A stretch of 64,000 nt of DNA from Calothrix sp. NIES-3974 (GCF_002368395.1 NZ_AP018254.1:1426001-1490000); one strand, 5' to 3'; positions 54,201 through 63,074 are shown, numbered from the stretch's first letter. The notes: generated by a model not told the origin, from the letters alone. Program-made: numbers and translations.

Positions 54201-55020
54201 TGGCTTCCGTTAGTCCCCCATCGGATTTCATAAATTCCAATTTAGTACCAGTAGCTGACTGGGACAATGCCGTGCTAACTTGATCCACATACCGTCGCAG
54301 AATTGGTGACAGGTAGGCATCCACAACCGTTGTATCCCCGCGACGAATTAACTTCATTAACGGACTAACTGTATGGGAAACGGAAACCTGGGTAAACCCC
54401 ACTTGACGAGCCAATTCAGCAACTTGCTGCTCATGCATTGGATAACGATAACCATGCATAAAAGCGATCGCAACTGCCCTCATCCCATCCTCGTAAGCCT
54501 TTTGTAACAGCGTCTGCAATCGCTGCTTCTCTTGATCTGTAATTGGGATAATCTCTTCTCCCTGGGCTGTGTAGCGTTCTCGCACCTCAATCACCCGTTC
54601 ATAAACCCGATCGGGTAATATAATTTGACGAGCAAAAATATGCGGTCGGTTTTGATAGCCAATGGCTAAAGCATCCCCAAAACCCTGAGTAATCAAAAGG
54701 ATAGTACGCTCCCCCTTATGTTCCAACAGGGCGTTAGTCGCCACCGTTGTCCCCATTTTTACAACATCCACCGCTCCAGGGGGGATAGGTTGGTTCCCAG
54801 CAAGTCCCAGTACATCTCGAATCCCCTGAATCACCGCATCCTGATACCGTTCCGGCTGTTCTGAAAGCAGTTTATAAATAATCATCCAGGTACGGTTAGC
54901 AAGGGGTGTGATTTGGAAGCGTTCTGGAGCATGGGAGAGTCGATCAACAATCGACTGGTCATCCGTCACTACAACCAAATCCGTGAAAGTTCCCCCTCGG
55001 TCTGCGAATACTTTTAACAT
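51280..55020 (-). CDS. 5-oxoprolinase / hydantoinase A-B fusion
   Basis: A 1246-residue ATP-dependent amidase whose length and order match 5-oxoprolinase, which hydrolyses 5-oxo-L-proline to glutamate. The HyuA-like half (about 1-540) has the ATPase motifs FADRGGTFTDLVVV and IIGFDMGGTSTDVSHYNGEY plus TVAAGGGSILRFD and GGPLTVTDCNVRLG. The HyuB-like half (about 740-1240) has AANNPYNGGTHLPDITVITP, SRGHHADIGGITPGSMPP and the terminal GGGGFGSV. Both halves look intact. Substrate could instead be a hydantoin, but single-chain fusions of this size are usually oxoprolinases. Single gene; a palindrome follows it. Confidence 0.93.
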   Translation of the reverse strand: MLKVFADRGGTFTDLVVVTDDQSIVDRLSHAPERFQITPLANRTWMIIYKLLSEQPERYQDAVIQGIRDVLGLAGNQPIPPGAVDVVKMGTTVATNALLEHKGERTILLITQGFGDALAIGYQNRPHIFARQIILPDRVYERVIEVRERYTAQGEEIIPITDQEKQRLQTLLQKAYEDGMRAVAIAFMHGYRYPMHEQQVAELARQVGFTQVSVSHTVSPLMKLIRRGDTTVVDAYLSPILRRYVDQVSTALSQSATGTKLEFMKSDGGLTEASRFQGKDSILSGPAGGIVGAVKTSTAAGFSQIIGFDMGGTSTDVSHYNGEYERTLETEIAGVRMYVPMMSIHTVAAGGGSILRFDGDRYRVGPESAGANPGPACYRRGGPLTVTDCNVRLGKIQPQFFPQVFGPQGNLPIDDQVVMEKFAQLNAEIRAQTGDTRSDEEVAAGFLAIAIEKMANAIKKISIQRGYDVTQYTLCCFGGAGGQHACLIAEALGMKRIFIHPLAGVLSAYGIGLADVRILKERAIEAKLEESIMASLEQALVDLDGESRGEIIAQGVSPERIQTVPKIRLRYQGTDSALNVDFAKIDIMRSQFEQMYRQRYGFSFPDKDLIVEAAFVEAIAPAEPIPVPLPPHQRTTPLQAIASVQIYTKGAWHDTPVYRRQDLKVGDRITGAALILEATGTNVIEPGWCAEVTPQNYLILTKVEEITTTPSLPIATTTRPDPVMLEIFNNLFQSIAEEMGIVLQNTSYSVNIKERLDFSCAIFDHQGQLVANAPHIPVHLGSMGDSVGSLIRVKGSTMKPGDVFAANNPYNGGTHLPDITVITPVFLPGHTTPTFYVASRGHHADIGGITPGSMPPYSQSIDQEGILLDNLQIVDQGGFLEAELLNVLANSPYPTRNPMQNLGDLQAQIAANERGVQELCRLVATYGLDTVQTYMQYIQDNAEASVRRAIEVLKPGKFTYQLDVDAPFYAASLGNNHHICQICVEIQIDAATRSARIDFTGTSPQQPTNLNAPLAVCKAVVLYVFRTLVADDIPLNAGCLKPLEIIVPEGCLLNPHPPAAVVAGNVETSQAIANALYGALGVMAASQGTMNNFTFGNQHYQYYETICGGSGAGASFDGADAVHTHMTNSRLTDPEVLEWRFPVILEEFAIRTHSGGIGKYRGGNGVIRRLRFRENMTAAILSGHRIVPPFGLMGGQPGKTGRNLIVRSDGTEEILAGKAEVVVNPGDVFVIETPGGGGFGSVIVET

Positions 55021-55691
55021 AGGACAAATATACAGCTATCTGTGTGATTTGTGATTTGATTAATTCTTCTACAAAGCTATTAAGCAACAAAATCCAGTTA
55101 AATCCCATTGATAGCCGTAAGTATTTTTGAGATGCTTGTTTAGTTTGAAAATGGGGAGTAGAGACGACCCGGTGGGTCCTCTTCAGGGGAGTAGGGAGTA
55201 GGAATGAACTATTTTTCTGCTGGAGTATTGGAACAAGTTTGTTGTCACGGTTTGTGGATGAATTTGCGACCCCAAAAAAGGCACAAAGTACACAGCCTGG
55301 GCTCTGCCTCTACATTCTTCAACCCAACCTACCCAATAATCAGGCTTTTAAGTCTAACTGAACCGTATTGTTTTATACTTAGGGCGAAAGCTATTCTATA
55401 ATCCTTGTTGCACAAACCTTTGAAGCTAGATTGTCACCCCCCCAGAGCGCCTTTATATTCATAATTTGACATTCCGACACGCTGAAATCTTTGTGTTGGC
55501 GAAACCTCTCCAAGGGACTTAACTTGGTTCCAAGTCCTGCGGACACGCTACGCGTTTATGCGGTATGCGGACAATATTGAAAAAATAAAAATAGGGGAGG
55601 TAATGTATATCTTATCTCCCCTATCATTTTCTTGATCATTAACTACGGGAATTTCAGACTGCAAATAGCAAGGTGACTACAAAACTGAGAA
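55021..55691. other. Intergenic with palindrome and terminator
   Basis: A 65-residue plus-strand frame at about 55,204 lacks family features and was not accepted. A GTAGAGACGACCCGGTGGGT palindrome (55,158) and a terminator at 55,581-55,624 are present, plus a repeat ending CGGACACGCTACGCG near 55,555. Confidence 0.5.
55581..55624 (-). terminator. Terminator of the small basic protein gene
   Basis: On the minus strand ATAGGGGAGATAA pairs with TTACCTCCCCTAT over 13 bp (one G-U) around a GATATACA loop, followed by TTTTATTTTT. It lies 67 bp downstream of the stop. Confidence 0.85.
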
Positions 55692-55859
55692 TTACTCTGC
55701 GCCCATTGCCGTTTCGTTCTCATCCTCTTCACTCTTACCCGAACTTTGCTGCTGGAATCTTCTCTGGAATCTTCCAGTGGTAGTCCGTTTACGAAACTTG
55801 CGGGCATACGCTTGGTTTCGTAGCGCCTTTTCTTTTTTCGGATTACGGCGCTTGGCCAT
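55692..55859 (-). CDS. Small basic protein, conserved-looking, unknown
   Basis: A 55-residue, very basic protein (MAKRRNPKKEKALRNQAYAR, RKFRKRTTTGRFQRRFQQQ) with an acidic tail (SEEDENETAMGAE). GAGGTG lies just upstream of the ATG at 55,859, which decides the start over the longer frame beginning at 55,928. Its composition is like a nucleic acid- or ribosome-associated protein. It has its own terminator. Function not recognised. Confidence 0.75.
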   Translation of the reverse strand: MAKRRNPKKEKALRNQAYARKFRKRTTTGRFQRRFQQQSSGKSEEDENETAMGAE

Positions 55860-56115
55860 ATTCACCTCATGAATAAACAACAAAAAAGCTGTATTTAGGC
55901 TTTTACCTGGCAGTACACTGTCACTCAAACAACTATCGCCTACGTGACCGATGCTATGTCACCAGTACCTAACTCAGCTATAAGCAATATTTTAATCAGC
56001 AATCAATTGTATCGAATATTATTTTTCCTGTCAACGTTGAAAACCTGTAAAACTGACCAGTAGGTGACTGGAACATGGGATAATTACAAGGGAAGTATAT
56101 CTGTATAATTTTCCC

Positions 56116-56580
56116 ATGACAGACGCGATCGCATTCCCAGATGAAATAATTCGCCATACGCAGAATTTAATGCGCAGCTATCAACATTGGACGGGACAAG
56201 CTTTATTTGATCTCAGCGTCACACCAGAAGACCTAACCCAATTGGTATTTGATGCTCCCTTTGTCGTCATTTCCCACGGTACTGAATCCGACCCAATTTA
56301 CAATTATGGTAATCGCGCTGCACTAGAACTTTGGGAAATGTCATGGGCTGATTTTACCAGTATGCCCTCCCGTTATAGTGCGGAACCAGCAGAACAGGAA
56401 GAACGTAACCAGCTTTTAAGCAGAGGTAGTGAAAAGGGTTTTTGTTATTATTCCGGTGTACGCATTTCCAGCAGTGGTAGAAGGTTTTACATTGAGAATG
56501 GCACCCTGTGGAATGTATTGAATCCCGATAACACCTATGCTGGTCAAGCTGCGATGTTTTTTCAATGGCGATATGTGTAA
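56116..56580 (+). CDS. MEKHLA domain protein
   Basis: A 154-residue protein matching the MEKHLA domain throughout: IIRHTQNLMRSYQHWTGQAL, APFVVISHGTESDPIYNYGN, ALELWEMSWADFTSMPSRYS and a final GQAAMFFQW. MEKHLA is a PAS-related sensor-like domain; it is known at the end of plant HD-ZIP III proteins and alone in bacteria. Ligand and role are unknown. ATG start, GACGCGATCGC lies within the first codons (HIP1). Isolated gene. Confidence 0.88.
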   Translation: MTDAIAFPDEIIRHTQNLMRSYQHWTGQALFDLSVTPEDLTQLVFDAPFVVISHGTESDPIYNYGNRAALELWEMSWADFTSMPSRYSAEPAEQEERNQLLSRGSEKGFCYYSGVRISSSGRRFYIENGTLWNVLNPDNTYAGQAAMFFQWRYV

Positions 56581-57072
56581 CCGTCACTGTTTTTCAAAAA
56601 GTAAAACCGATTTAAAACTTTTCCGCAAGCCCTATATATCCATAGCAATCTCTTACCAATTCTATTTCCTATTCCCCACTCCCTGATTTTACAAGCTGGA
56701 AATAATACCATATTTCCCTCTAAATGGTCGTACCACTGATTACTTCTTTTCCCCTATTTTTCCCCTATATTTAGGTATAACTACGCAAAAAAAAATAGCT
56801 TTTTTACCGTAACTTCGTCAAAACCCAGTGAAACTATAAAAGTTTTGTGAAAGTGGTCAGATGCAACCAAGTAATACTTTTAACTTGTCTATACTGGCTA
56901 GAGTGATGCTATTTATACGGCATAAATACTGAAAATTCCCGCAGATCATGTTTTCTGATTGATCTATTCATCAAAATATTTGAACTTGATTGACAGGAAA
57001 ACGGGTTGGCGGACAGGTGGTATTTATGTCTTTTGTTTTTTTGTTAACGAAAACTTTTACACAAACACCTCT
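56581..57072. other. Intergenic with MITE end
   Basis: About 490 bp. The right end ACTTTTCCGCAAGCCCTA (56,618-56,634) belongs to the GGGCTTG/CAGACCC family and is followed by TATATC. The rest is AT-rich and unassigned. A longer frame through 56,959-57,072 leads into the STAS gene but lacks domain features. Confidence 0.45.
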
Positions 57073-57435
57073 ATGAGTCCAGCAGCAGAAAATCAGGTAA
57101 TTTTATTTGAGCTTCCAGGTAGTATTGATTTATCAGGTGGAAACCTATTAACTGAAGAAATAGCCAGAATAATTCCCGCTAAAAATCAAATTTGGGTTTT
57201 CAATTTCGCCTCTGTTAACTTTATGGACAGTTCGGGATTAGTCGCTTTAGTGAATGGTTATAAAAAAGCTCGTCAGCACTCCTGTCGATTTGTCTTGTGC
57301 AATCTGCAAGCACCTGTGCGACTGATTTTAGAAGTAACCCAACTAGATTCAGTATTTGAAATTTATGACACCTATGAAGATATTTTTGCAGAATCCGCAT
57401 CTTCAGCTTTACCAGATTTAGTTGTTGCTAGCTAA
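57073..57435 (+). CDS. STAS domain protein (anti-sigma factor antagonist-like)
   Basis: A 120-residue single STAS domain, as in SpoIIAA/RsbV-type anti-anti-sigma factors. It has the strand-helix core (VILFELPGSIDLSGGNLLTE) and the phosphorylation-site loop FASVNFMDSSGLVALVNGYK, where the first Ser of DSSG is the residue usually phosphorylated by a partner kinase. No kinase or phosphatase gene is nearby. The frame opens at 56,959; the ATG at 57,073 gives a typical length. Confidence 0.88.
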   Translation: MSPAAENQVILFELPGSIDLSGGNLLTEEIARIIPAKNQIWVFNFASVNFMDSSGLVALVNGYKKARQHSCRFVLCNLQAPVRLILEVTQLDSVFEIYDTYEDIFAESASSALPDLVVAS

Positions 57436-57989
57436 TTCCCATAGCAATCCGATTTAAATAGTGAAAAATATTGGTTTTGGCTGTACCCTACGGGAAGTCT
57501 TCTTGTAGAGAAGTTGCGCTACCCATGTCCAGGTCTATGGCTGTTTACTGTTCCCGGATTTCTCATGAGTAAATTATGAGTCTTAAGTGATGCATTAATT
57601 TTCCTTCTACTCCCTATTCACTACTCCCCACTCCCCATAAGTTTTAGGAACTTGTGAGAAATGCGGGTGTTAAATTTTCCTTCTACTCCCTATTCACTAC
57701 TCCCTACTCCCTAATCTCTGAAACTATTGATAATTTATTCCAACTCTCTATTCACTACTCCCTACTCCCTGTAAGTTTTCGGAATTAAGGTTTCTTTCCC
57801 AGTTAGGAATTACACAAAAGTAAGGCCACTGGGTGATTACGTAGCTTGCTTCCCGTAGGGTGGGAAGGGGGAAGTAATATCTCACGTAGCAAGCTTACTG
57901 AAAATAGTAAAGACGCGATATATCGCGTCTGTAATCCCTACCCCTACTAAAAGACTTTTACAGCTAGCGCTGCGCTACCCTAACTAAAC
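57436..57989. repeat. Intergenic repeat field after the STAS gene
   Basis: CAATCCGATTTAAATAGTG repeat (57,443-57,530), then TTTCTCATGAGTAAATTATG ... TTGTGAGAAATGCGGG (57,557-57,668), runs of TTCTACTCCCTATTCACTAC, and a decayed GGGCTTG-family copy containing the palindrome GACGCGATATATCGCGTC (57,893-57,985). Confidence 0.6.
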
Positions 57990-59048
57990 CTACACAACTG
58001 CTGCAACAGGTAACTCCCAACGTCCAACAGTTTTACCTATCACCGCCAATTCCTTCATTAACTGATCAAAGGCATCAGGTGTCAAGGATTGAGGTCCATC
58101 CGATAGGGCTTTTTTCGGATTTGGATGCACTTCAATCATCAACGAGTCGCAACCTGCGGCAATTGAAGCCATCGCCATCGAAGGTACATAGCTAGCCCAA
58201 CCTGTACCATGACTGGGATCAATCATGATTGGCAGGTGGGTTAATTGTCTTAGCACGGGAACCACGGAAATGTCAAGTAAATTGCGAGTAAATTGACGAT
58301 CGAAGCTACGAATTCCTCGCTCACACAAAATCACATTCGGATTTCCCGCAGCGAGAATATACTCTGCTGCCATCAACCAATCTTCAATGGTGGCGGCCAT
58401 ACCCCGCTTTAATAATACTGGCTTTGGCTGCGCTCCCACCTTTTTCAGGAGGGAAAAGTTTTGCATGTTACGAGCGCCAACTTGCACCACATCCGCAACT
58501 TCTACAATCCGCTCTAAATCTGATGCGTCCATCACCTCAGTAATAATACCGAGTCCACTTTTCTCCCGTGCTGCGGCTAATAAATCTAAGGCACTTTCCC
58601 CATGTCCTTGGAAGGCATAGGGTGAAGTCCTAGGTTTGTAGGCTCCACCCCGCAGAAATTTGGCTCCTGCGGCTTTGACACGGAGCGCAGTTTCCACAAT
58701 CATCTCTTCATTTTCAACCGAACAGGGACCTGCTACCACTGCAACGGGATGATGTTCACTAATGGTGACAGGACCATCAGGTGTACTAACGACTACTTCA
58801 GAAGCTTCACCGTGGCGATATTCGCGACTTGCACGCTTGTAGGGTTTTTCTACCCGTAAAACTTCTTCAATCCAAGGACTGACTTCTTGAATTTGTAAAG
58901 GGTCTAAATCGACTGTTTCCCCAACGAGACCGATGACCACCTTGTGTTTACCGACAATTTTTTCTGGATTGAGTCCCCATGTAGAGAGTTCGGCATTTAT
59001 CCGTTCAATCTCTATTTCTGGAGAACCTGCTTTCATGACAATAATCAT
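57990..59048 (-). CDS. aroF: 3-deoxy-7-phosphoheptulonate synthase
   Basis: A 352-residue DAHP synthase of the short AroF (class I beta) type, the first step of aromatic amino acid, tocopherol and plastoquinone synthesis, joining erythrose 4-phosphate and phosphoenolpyruvate. An N-terminal ferredoxin-like/ACT-like regulatory part (MIIVMKAGSPEIEIERINAE) precedes the barrel: AVVAGPCSVENEEMI, FLRGGAYKPRTSPYAFQG, QVGARNMQNFSLLKKVG, VLLKRGMAATIEDWLMAAEY, VILCERGIRSFD, and IDPSHGTGWASYV. All typical metal and substrate residues are visible. Start is ATG at 59,048. Chorismate routes depend on this enzyme in many cyanobacteria. Confidence 0.95.
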   Translation of the reverse strand: MIIVMKAGSPEIEIERINAELSTWGLNPEKIVGKHKVVIGLVGETVDLDPLQIQEVSPWIEEVLRVEKPYKRASREYRHGEASEVVVSTPDGPVTISEHHPVAVVAGPCSVENEEMIVETALRVKAAGAKFLRGGAYKPRTSPYAFQGHGESALDLLAAAREKSGLGIITEVMDASDLERIVEVADVVQVGARNMQNFSLLKKVGAQPKPVLLKRGMAATIEDWLMAAEYILAAGNPNVILCERGIRSFDRQFTRNLLDISVVPVLRQLTHLPIMIDPSHGTGWASYVPSMAMASIAAGCDSLMIEVHPNPKKALSDGPQSLTPDAFDQLMKELAVIGKTVGRWELPVAAVV

Positions 59049-59866
59049 ACGTAAATCCCCTGTGTTAAGTGTGAGTGGAACGTGTTGTGGAAATTTAATC
59101 CGTCTTCGGTGTTCTTAAGCTGCTAATTTGTGATTCTTTGTATTTTGATTCCCGGCTTAAGAAACTCTTACCATTGACTGTGTAATATTTCTCGGTTCAG
59201 TGAGGCAAAATTTTAATCTGTATGTTTTGATGTTCAAGAATTATTAAAATTCAAAATCTAAATGTGCTTTGTCTATCTGAAAAATACTATATCTAGGTTT
59301 GTGCTGGCAGAAGTATAGAGTTTATACTTGAAATTCTGATTAGAACTTATACCATCCGAGATTTTACCTGATTGAGGAACGATTGGAGAAAGTAACGCAG
59401 TTTTATTTATTTGATTAAGACTTATGTATCCATTATGTTTTCAGTATTGGCAGGGAATAATTGTTGATAGGCATCTGTGAACAAGTGCTGTTAATTGAGA
59501 AAATTGGTATTATTATAATCTTTATTGGTTTCCGGATTATCTATATATCTTGGTTTGAAGACATAAAAAACTTTTTCGGCAAAATTTGCTGGTGAGAACT
59601 AGCTAAAGACGCAGCACAAGACCACGCCTTTAGAATTATTCCAGCAGATACCGAGAAAATTGGGATTATTGCATTAGTTTACCAATTTATAGAGATGCTT
59701 CGCCCATTCCTACTAACTCTAGTTCAATCTTTTTTCTAGAACTCTAGCAACCGAAAACACGGTGTTTGTAGTAGTGTCCTAGCCCCAACAAAGCTTCAGT
59801 TGTAGAGCGCTATGAACGCAACTACATACCTTTTTTCTTACCCATCAAAGTTGACTCTAAAGACTA
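59049..59866. other. Intergenic, no gene seen
   Basis: About 815 bp, AT-rich, upstream of aroF and downstream of the PAM68 gene. No aromatic-amino-acid leader peptide or attenuator hairpin could be made out in the 150 bp upstream of aroF. Near 59,770-59,840 a TTGTAGTAGTGTCCTAGCCC piece resembles the repeats near 2010 and 43,380. Confidence 0.45.
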
Positions 59867-60346
59867 CTAGGAGGAAGGATTAGCTTTATTTTTGCGGGTT
59901 TCTCGCCAAACTGTCACCATCCGTCCAAAGTTGGTCGTAAACTCGTTCCAACCAATTAGGGTACCAGTTCTATTTTCATCCCATGAGGCGGAGAGGACAC
60001 CATAGGTAATACCCAATACACCCAAACCAAAAAATCCCATATTCACCAGTAATACAGCGATGGGGGGAAGGGTGATATGGGCAAAGGTAATCAGTAAATA
60101 ACTAATAATTAAAGTACTAATACCTAGTATGGTCGGCGTTCCGCTAAAGAAGGCAACGCGTTTAATCATGCGTTGGCTAATGACTTCGGGGATTGCCATG
60201 TCTTTTTTGTTAAACGGTGGCTTTTGACCGTGCGTTTGGGTGGGCTTTTCTTTGACTACGGGAGTTTGGGACTTTTTCGTAGTTGTTTTTTGACGCTTTG
60301 TTTTCGGCTCAAAAGGAATGGGATTTGCTTCGGGTTCTGTGGACAT
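59867..60346 (-). CDS. PAM68 family photosystem II assembly protein
   Basis: A 159-residue membrane protein with a charged N-terminus (about 1-60, Lys/Thr/Pro-rich), FNKKDMAIPEVISQRMIKRV, two helices (GTPTILGISTLIISYLLITF and PPIAVLLVNMGFFGLGVLGI), and the diagnostic YGVLSASWDENRTGTLIGWN stretch. In plants and cyanobacteria PAM68 helps early photosystem II assembly and chlorophyll insertion. It starts 21 bp after rpsO stops, so both are one transcription unit. Start MSTEPEAN is an ATG at 60,346; two codons upstream is an alternative. Confidence 0.9.
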   Translation of the reverse strand: MSTEPEANPIPFEPKTKRQKTTTKKSQTPVVKEKPTQTHGQKPPFNKKDMAIPEVISQRMIKRVAFFSGTPTILGISTLIISYLLITFAHITLPPIAVLLVNMGFFGLGVLGITYGVLSASWDENRTGTLIGWNEFTTNFGRMVTVWRETRKNKANPSS

Positions 60347-60367
60347 AAGCAATATCTATAACTCTAT

Positions 60368-60637
60368 TTATCCACGAATACCTAGACGGGTAATCAAATC
60401 TTTGTAACGTGGCTGGTCATACTTTTGAATATAAGCCAAAAGGCGCTTCCGTTGACCAATTATTTTCAATAGTCCACGACGGGAAGAGTAATCTTTTTTA
60501 TTCGTCTTCAAGTGTTCGCTGAGGCGGTTAATGCGCTCGGTTAACATTGCTACTTGCACATCGGCTGACCCTGTATCAGTTTCGTGAACTTGATACTTGG
60601 ACATGATTTCCTGTTTTTCCTGTTGCTTCAAAGCCAT
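60368..60637 (-). CDS. rpsO: 30S ribosomal protein S15
   Basis: The 89-residue S15 protein of the small ribosomal subunit, which binds the central domain of 16S rRNA. Motifs: [60 protein letters not shown], ending RLGIRG. Length is normal. Its mRNA leader may fold for autoregulation, but nothing specific can be seen upstream except a palindrome-like GTCGGGTCG piece near 60,712. Confidence 0.97.
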   Translation of the reverse strand: MALKQQEKQEIMSKYQVHETDTGSADVQVAMLTERINRLSEHLKTNKKDYSSRRGLLKIIGQRKRLLAYIQKYDQPRYKDLITRLGIRG

Positions 60638-60813
60638 GACAAATCTAATTTTCCTGATAATATGCAGCAGTCTCCTATATTATCACAGGTCGCTGGAAAA
60701 TAGAGACTATCCGTCGGGTCGTTTATAATCCTATGTCCTGCGTCCCTGGTGATTTATGAATATCATGGGAGAAAGGCACTATATTACGTCTAAAAATCTA
60801 TAGATAAAACACA

Positions 60814-62022
60814 ATGTTGACCCAAATTAAAAACTTAGCCAGTAAAATTGCTCCCCGCTTGATTGAAATTCGTCGTCATTTACACTCCCACCCGGAATTA
60901 AGTGGGGAAGAATATCAAACTGCGGCTTTTGTTGCTGGTGTTTTGTCTTCGAGTGGGTTACATGTGGTTGAAGGGGTGGGGAAAACGGGTGTCGTTGGTG
61001 AGTTAGTGGGAAATGGTGATGACAAAAGGGTTTTGGCGATTCGAGCGGATATGGATGCATTGCCGATTCAAGAGCGCACCCAGTTGGATTTTGCCTCCCG
61101 GATACCGGGGGTAATGCACGCTTGTGGCCATGATGTACATACAACGGTTGGTTTGGGTGTGGCGATGGTTTTGGCGGATTTAGCTGGAAATTTACCGGGG
61201 AAAACGCGCTTTTTGTTCCAACCAGCAGAAGAAATTGCTCAGGGTGCAAGTTGGATGGTTAAGGATGGGGTGATGGAGGATGTGTCGGCAATTTTTGGTT
61301 TGCATGTGTTTCCTTCCATTCCTGGTGGTTCGATTGGTTTACGGTATGGAGCATTAACAGCTGCTGCTGATGAGTTGGAAATTAAGATTTTTGGCGAATC
61401 GGGTCATGGAGCGCGTCCCCATGAGGCGATTGATGCCATTTGGATTGCTTCCCAGGTGATTACCACTTTACAACAGGCCATTAGTCGAACCCATAACCCT
61501 TTGCGTCCGGTGGTGTTGAGTATTGGGCAAATTCAAGGGGGACGAGCGCCGAATATTATTGCCGATCAGGTAGAATTAAGGGGAACGGTGCGATCGCTCC
61601 ATCGGGAAACCCGTGCCCAACTCCCGAAATGGATTGAAACGATTGTCGCTAATACCTGCAATTCCTATGGAGCTAAATATCAAGTTGACTATCGTCAAGG
61701 GGTTCCCAGTGTCCAAAATGATTACAATTTGACACAAATTTTACAAGCAGCAGCCGAAGAAGCATGGGGTAGCGATCGCGTGCAAATTTTACCCGAACCA
61801 TCCCTCGGTGCAGAGGATTTTTCTGTTTATCTAGATTACGCTCCCGGAACGATGTTTCGTCTTGGTGTCGGACTTGCTCAAGCTCCTAACCACCCCCTAC
61901 ACCATCCCCAATTTGAAGTGGACGAATCCGCCATCATCACCGGAGTCGTCACCCTAGCCTATGCGGCTTATAAGTATTGGCAGCAAGGTTTATATAGTGA
62001 AGATAATCTGTATCAAATTTAA
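60814..62022 (+). CDS. M20 family amidohydrolase/aminoacylase
   Basis: A 402-residue di-metal peptidase-like enzyme. Motifs include LIEIRRHLHSHPELSGEEYQ, AIRADMDALPIQERT, MHACGHDVHTTVGLG, LFQPAEEIAQGASWMVKDG (catalytic Glu pair), FGLHVFPSIPGG, GESGHGARPHEAIDAIWIAS, and EPSLGAEDFSVYLDYAPGTM. This is the HipO/IAA-amino-acid-hydrolase branch. It may remove acyl groups from amino acids or amides; substrate unknown. No signal peptide. ATG start at 60,814. Confidence 0.93.
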   Translation: MLTQIKNLASKIAPRLIEIRRHLHSHPELSGEEYQTAAFVAGVLSSSGLHVVEGVGKTGVVGELVGNGDDKRVLAIRADMDALPIQERTQLDFASRIPGVMHACGHDVHTTVGLGVAMVLADLAGNLPGKTRFLFQPAEEIAQGASWMVKDGVMEDVSAIFGLHVFPSIPGGSIGLRYGALTAAADELEIKIFGESGHGARPHEAIDAIWIASQVITTLQQAISRTHNPLRPVVLSIGQIQGGRAPNIIADQVELRGTVRSLHRETRAQLPKWIETIVANTCNSYGAKYQVDYRQGVPSVQNDYNLTQILQAAAEEAWGSDRVQILPEPSLGAEDFSVYLDYAPGTMFRLGVGLAQAPNHPLHHPQFEVDESAIITGVVTLAYAAYKYWQQGLYSEDNLYQI

Positions 62023-62752
62023 ACGAAATCCCCTAGGAGATGGGACACCGTATACATACCAATTGGGACAAAATAATACGACTGATGAATTTTGCTGGTA
62101 GAGACGCGTTAGCGTTCAGCTCCTCTGAGAGTCTGAGAGAATGTTTTAAAAGTCGATTTTAATACTTAACAAGCTCTTTTTTGGGAGTCGGGAGAGACGC
62201 AACATGTCCGTCTGTACAGTTTCTAATAACAAGTATACTGTTTGAGCCTATTCCCTGTCTCCTAGAAGTGGTTGATAAAGTACTTCTTGACACTTTCCAA
62301 ACATCTTTTGAAAGAGGCTATATCCCATCTTACAATACCTACAATATTTATCATGGATTCTGTGACAAACATTTTTGGAATCGGTATTAGTCCCCCATGT
62401 AGGCGTAACCTTCCTTTGGAGTACGTTTGTATGTAACTGAACGTGTAGCTTGAGCTTTAGCAACAAGTGTCTAAATAGTTATTATTACTACTCCCTTTTC
62501 CCCATTCCCTGTATTTTTTTGCAAGCAGTTTTACAAGTGAATATACGTACACAAACTCCAAAATTCCCAAACCGTTCTTTTGAAACTTTAATCGTGTTCA
62601 TCTATGCCTATGATAGGAATATCAAAACAAGCTCATAACTTTGATTTAATCCTCTCTTTGCCCATCGTCGCTACGGTGGGCTTTTTATGCATTTTCTGAG
62701 TGAATATGATGGAAAGTAATCAGGAAAAGACTCGGTTGGCAGATAATAATAT
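62023..62752. repeat. Intergenic repeats with a half AGAGGATGTT element
   Basis: About 730 bp. A GTAGAGACGCGTTAGCGTTC piece (62,098) is followed by AGAGAATGTTTTAAAAGTCG (62,135-62,165), ACAAGCTCTTTTTTGGGAGT and GAGAGACGCAACATGTCC (62,190-62,216), the reverse of the right part of the split element at 40,298-40,378. The rest to 62,752 is AT-rich without a clear gene; GCCCATCGTCGCTACGGTGG at about 62,660 then TTTTT could be a terminator-like hairpin (CCCAtcg..gTGGG). Confidence 0.5.
62660..62687 (+). terminator. Possible terminator-like hairpin
   Basis: GCCCATCGT and a matching ACGGTGGGC (with one mismatch) around CGCT, followed by TTTTTATG. It precedes the DUF167 gene by 70 bp and does not follow any recognised gene directly. 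Confidence 0.45.
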
Positions 62753-62980
62753 ATGCAAAAATTAACCATCAAAGTTAAACCTAATTCTAAACAAGTCAAA
62801 ATCGTCGAAGATAACCAAGGTAATTTAGTAATTTACCTTAAATCTCCACCTGTAGATGGAAAAGCGAATGCTGAATTAATCGAAATTCTTGCCGAAAAGT
62901 TTTCTATACCCCAAAAGTCAGTTCGGATTAAATCTGGTTTTCACTCCCGTCAAAAGGTCGTAGAAATAGATATAAATTAA
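62753..62980 (+). CDS. DUF167/YggU family protein
   Basis: A 75-residue small globular protein: [20 protein letters not shown], then [20 protein letters not shown] (the family's PPVDGKAN core) and [15 protein letters not shown]. Structure known as a mixed alpha/beta fold; function unknown. ATG start; convergent with the glutathione S-transferase gene. Confidence 0.92.
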   Translation: MQKLTIKVKPNSKQVKIVEDNQGNLVIYLKSPPVDGKANAELIEILAEKFSIPQKSVRIKSGFHSRQKVVEIDIN

Positions 62981-63074
62981 AAAGCTATCTCCAAATTTGC
63001 TCCAAATGCAGTTTATACCTACTAAATTCCAGGAATCCAAAATCTCAAATTCCAAATCGTTTGATTGCCAATTT

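Noticed and set aside
55204-55401. 65-residue plus-strand frame
   Set aside because: Composition is not gene-like, no ribosome site and no family pattern.
59049-59200. Attenuator or leader peptide for the DAHP synthase gene
   Set aside because: No short frame rich in aromatic codons and no paired hairpins could be identified.
62181-62638. Several 60-70-residue frames between the M20 and DUF167 genes
   Set aside because: They fall in repeat-derived or AT-rich DNA without family features or ribosome sites.
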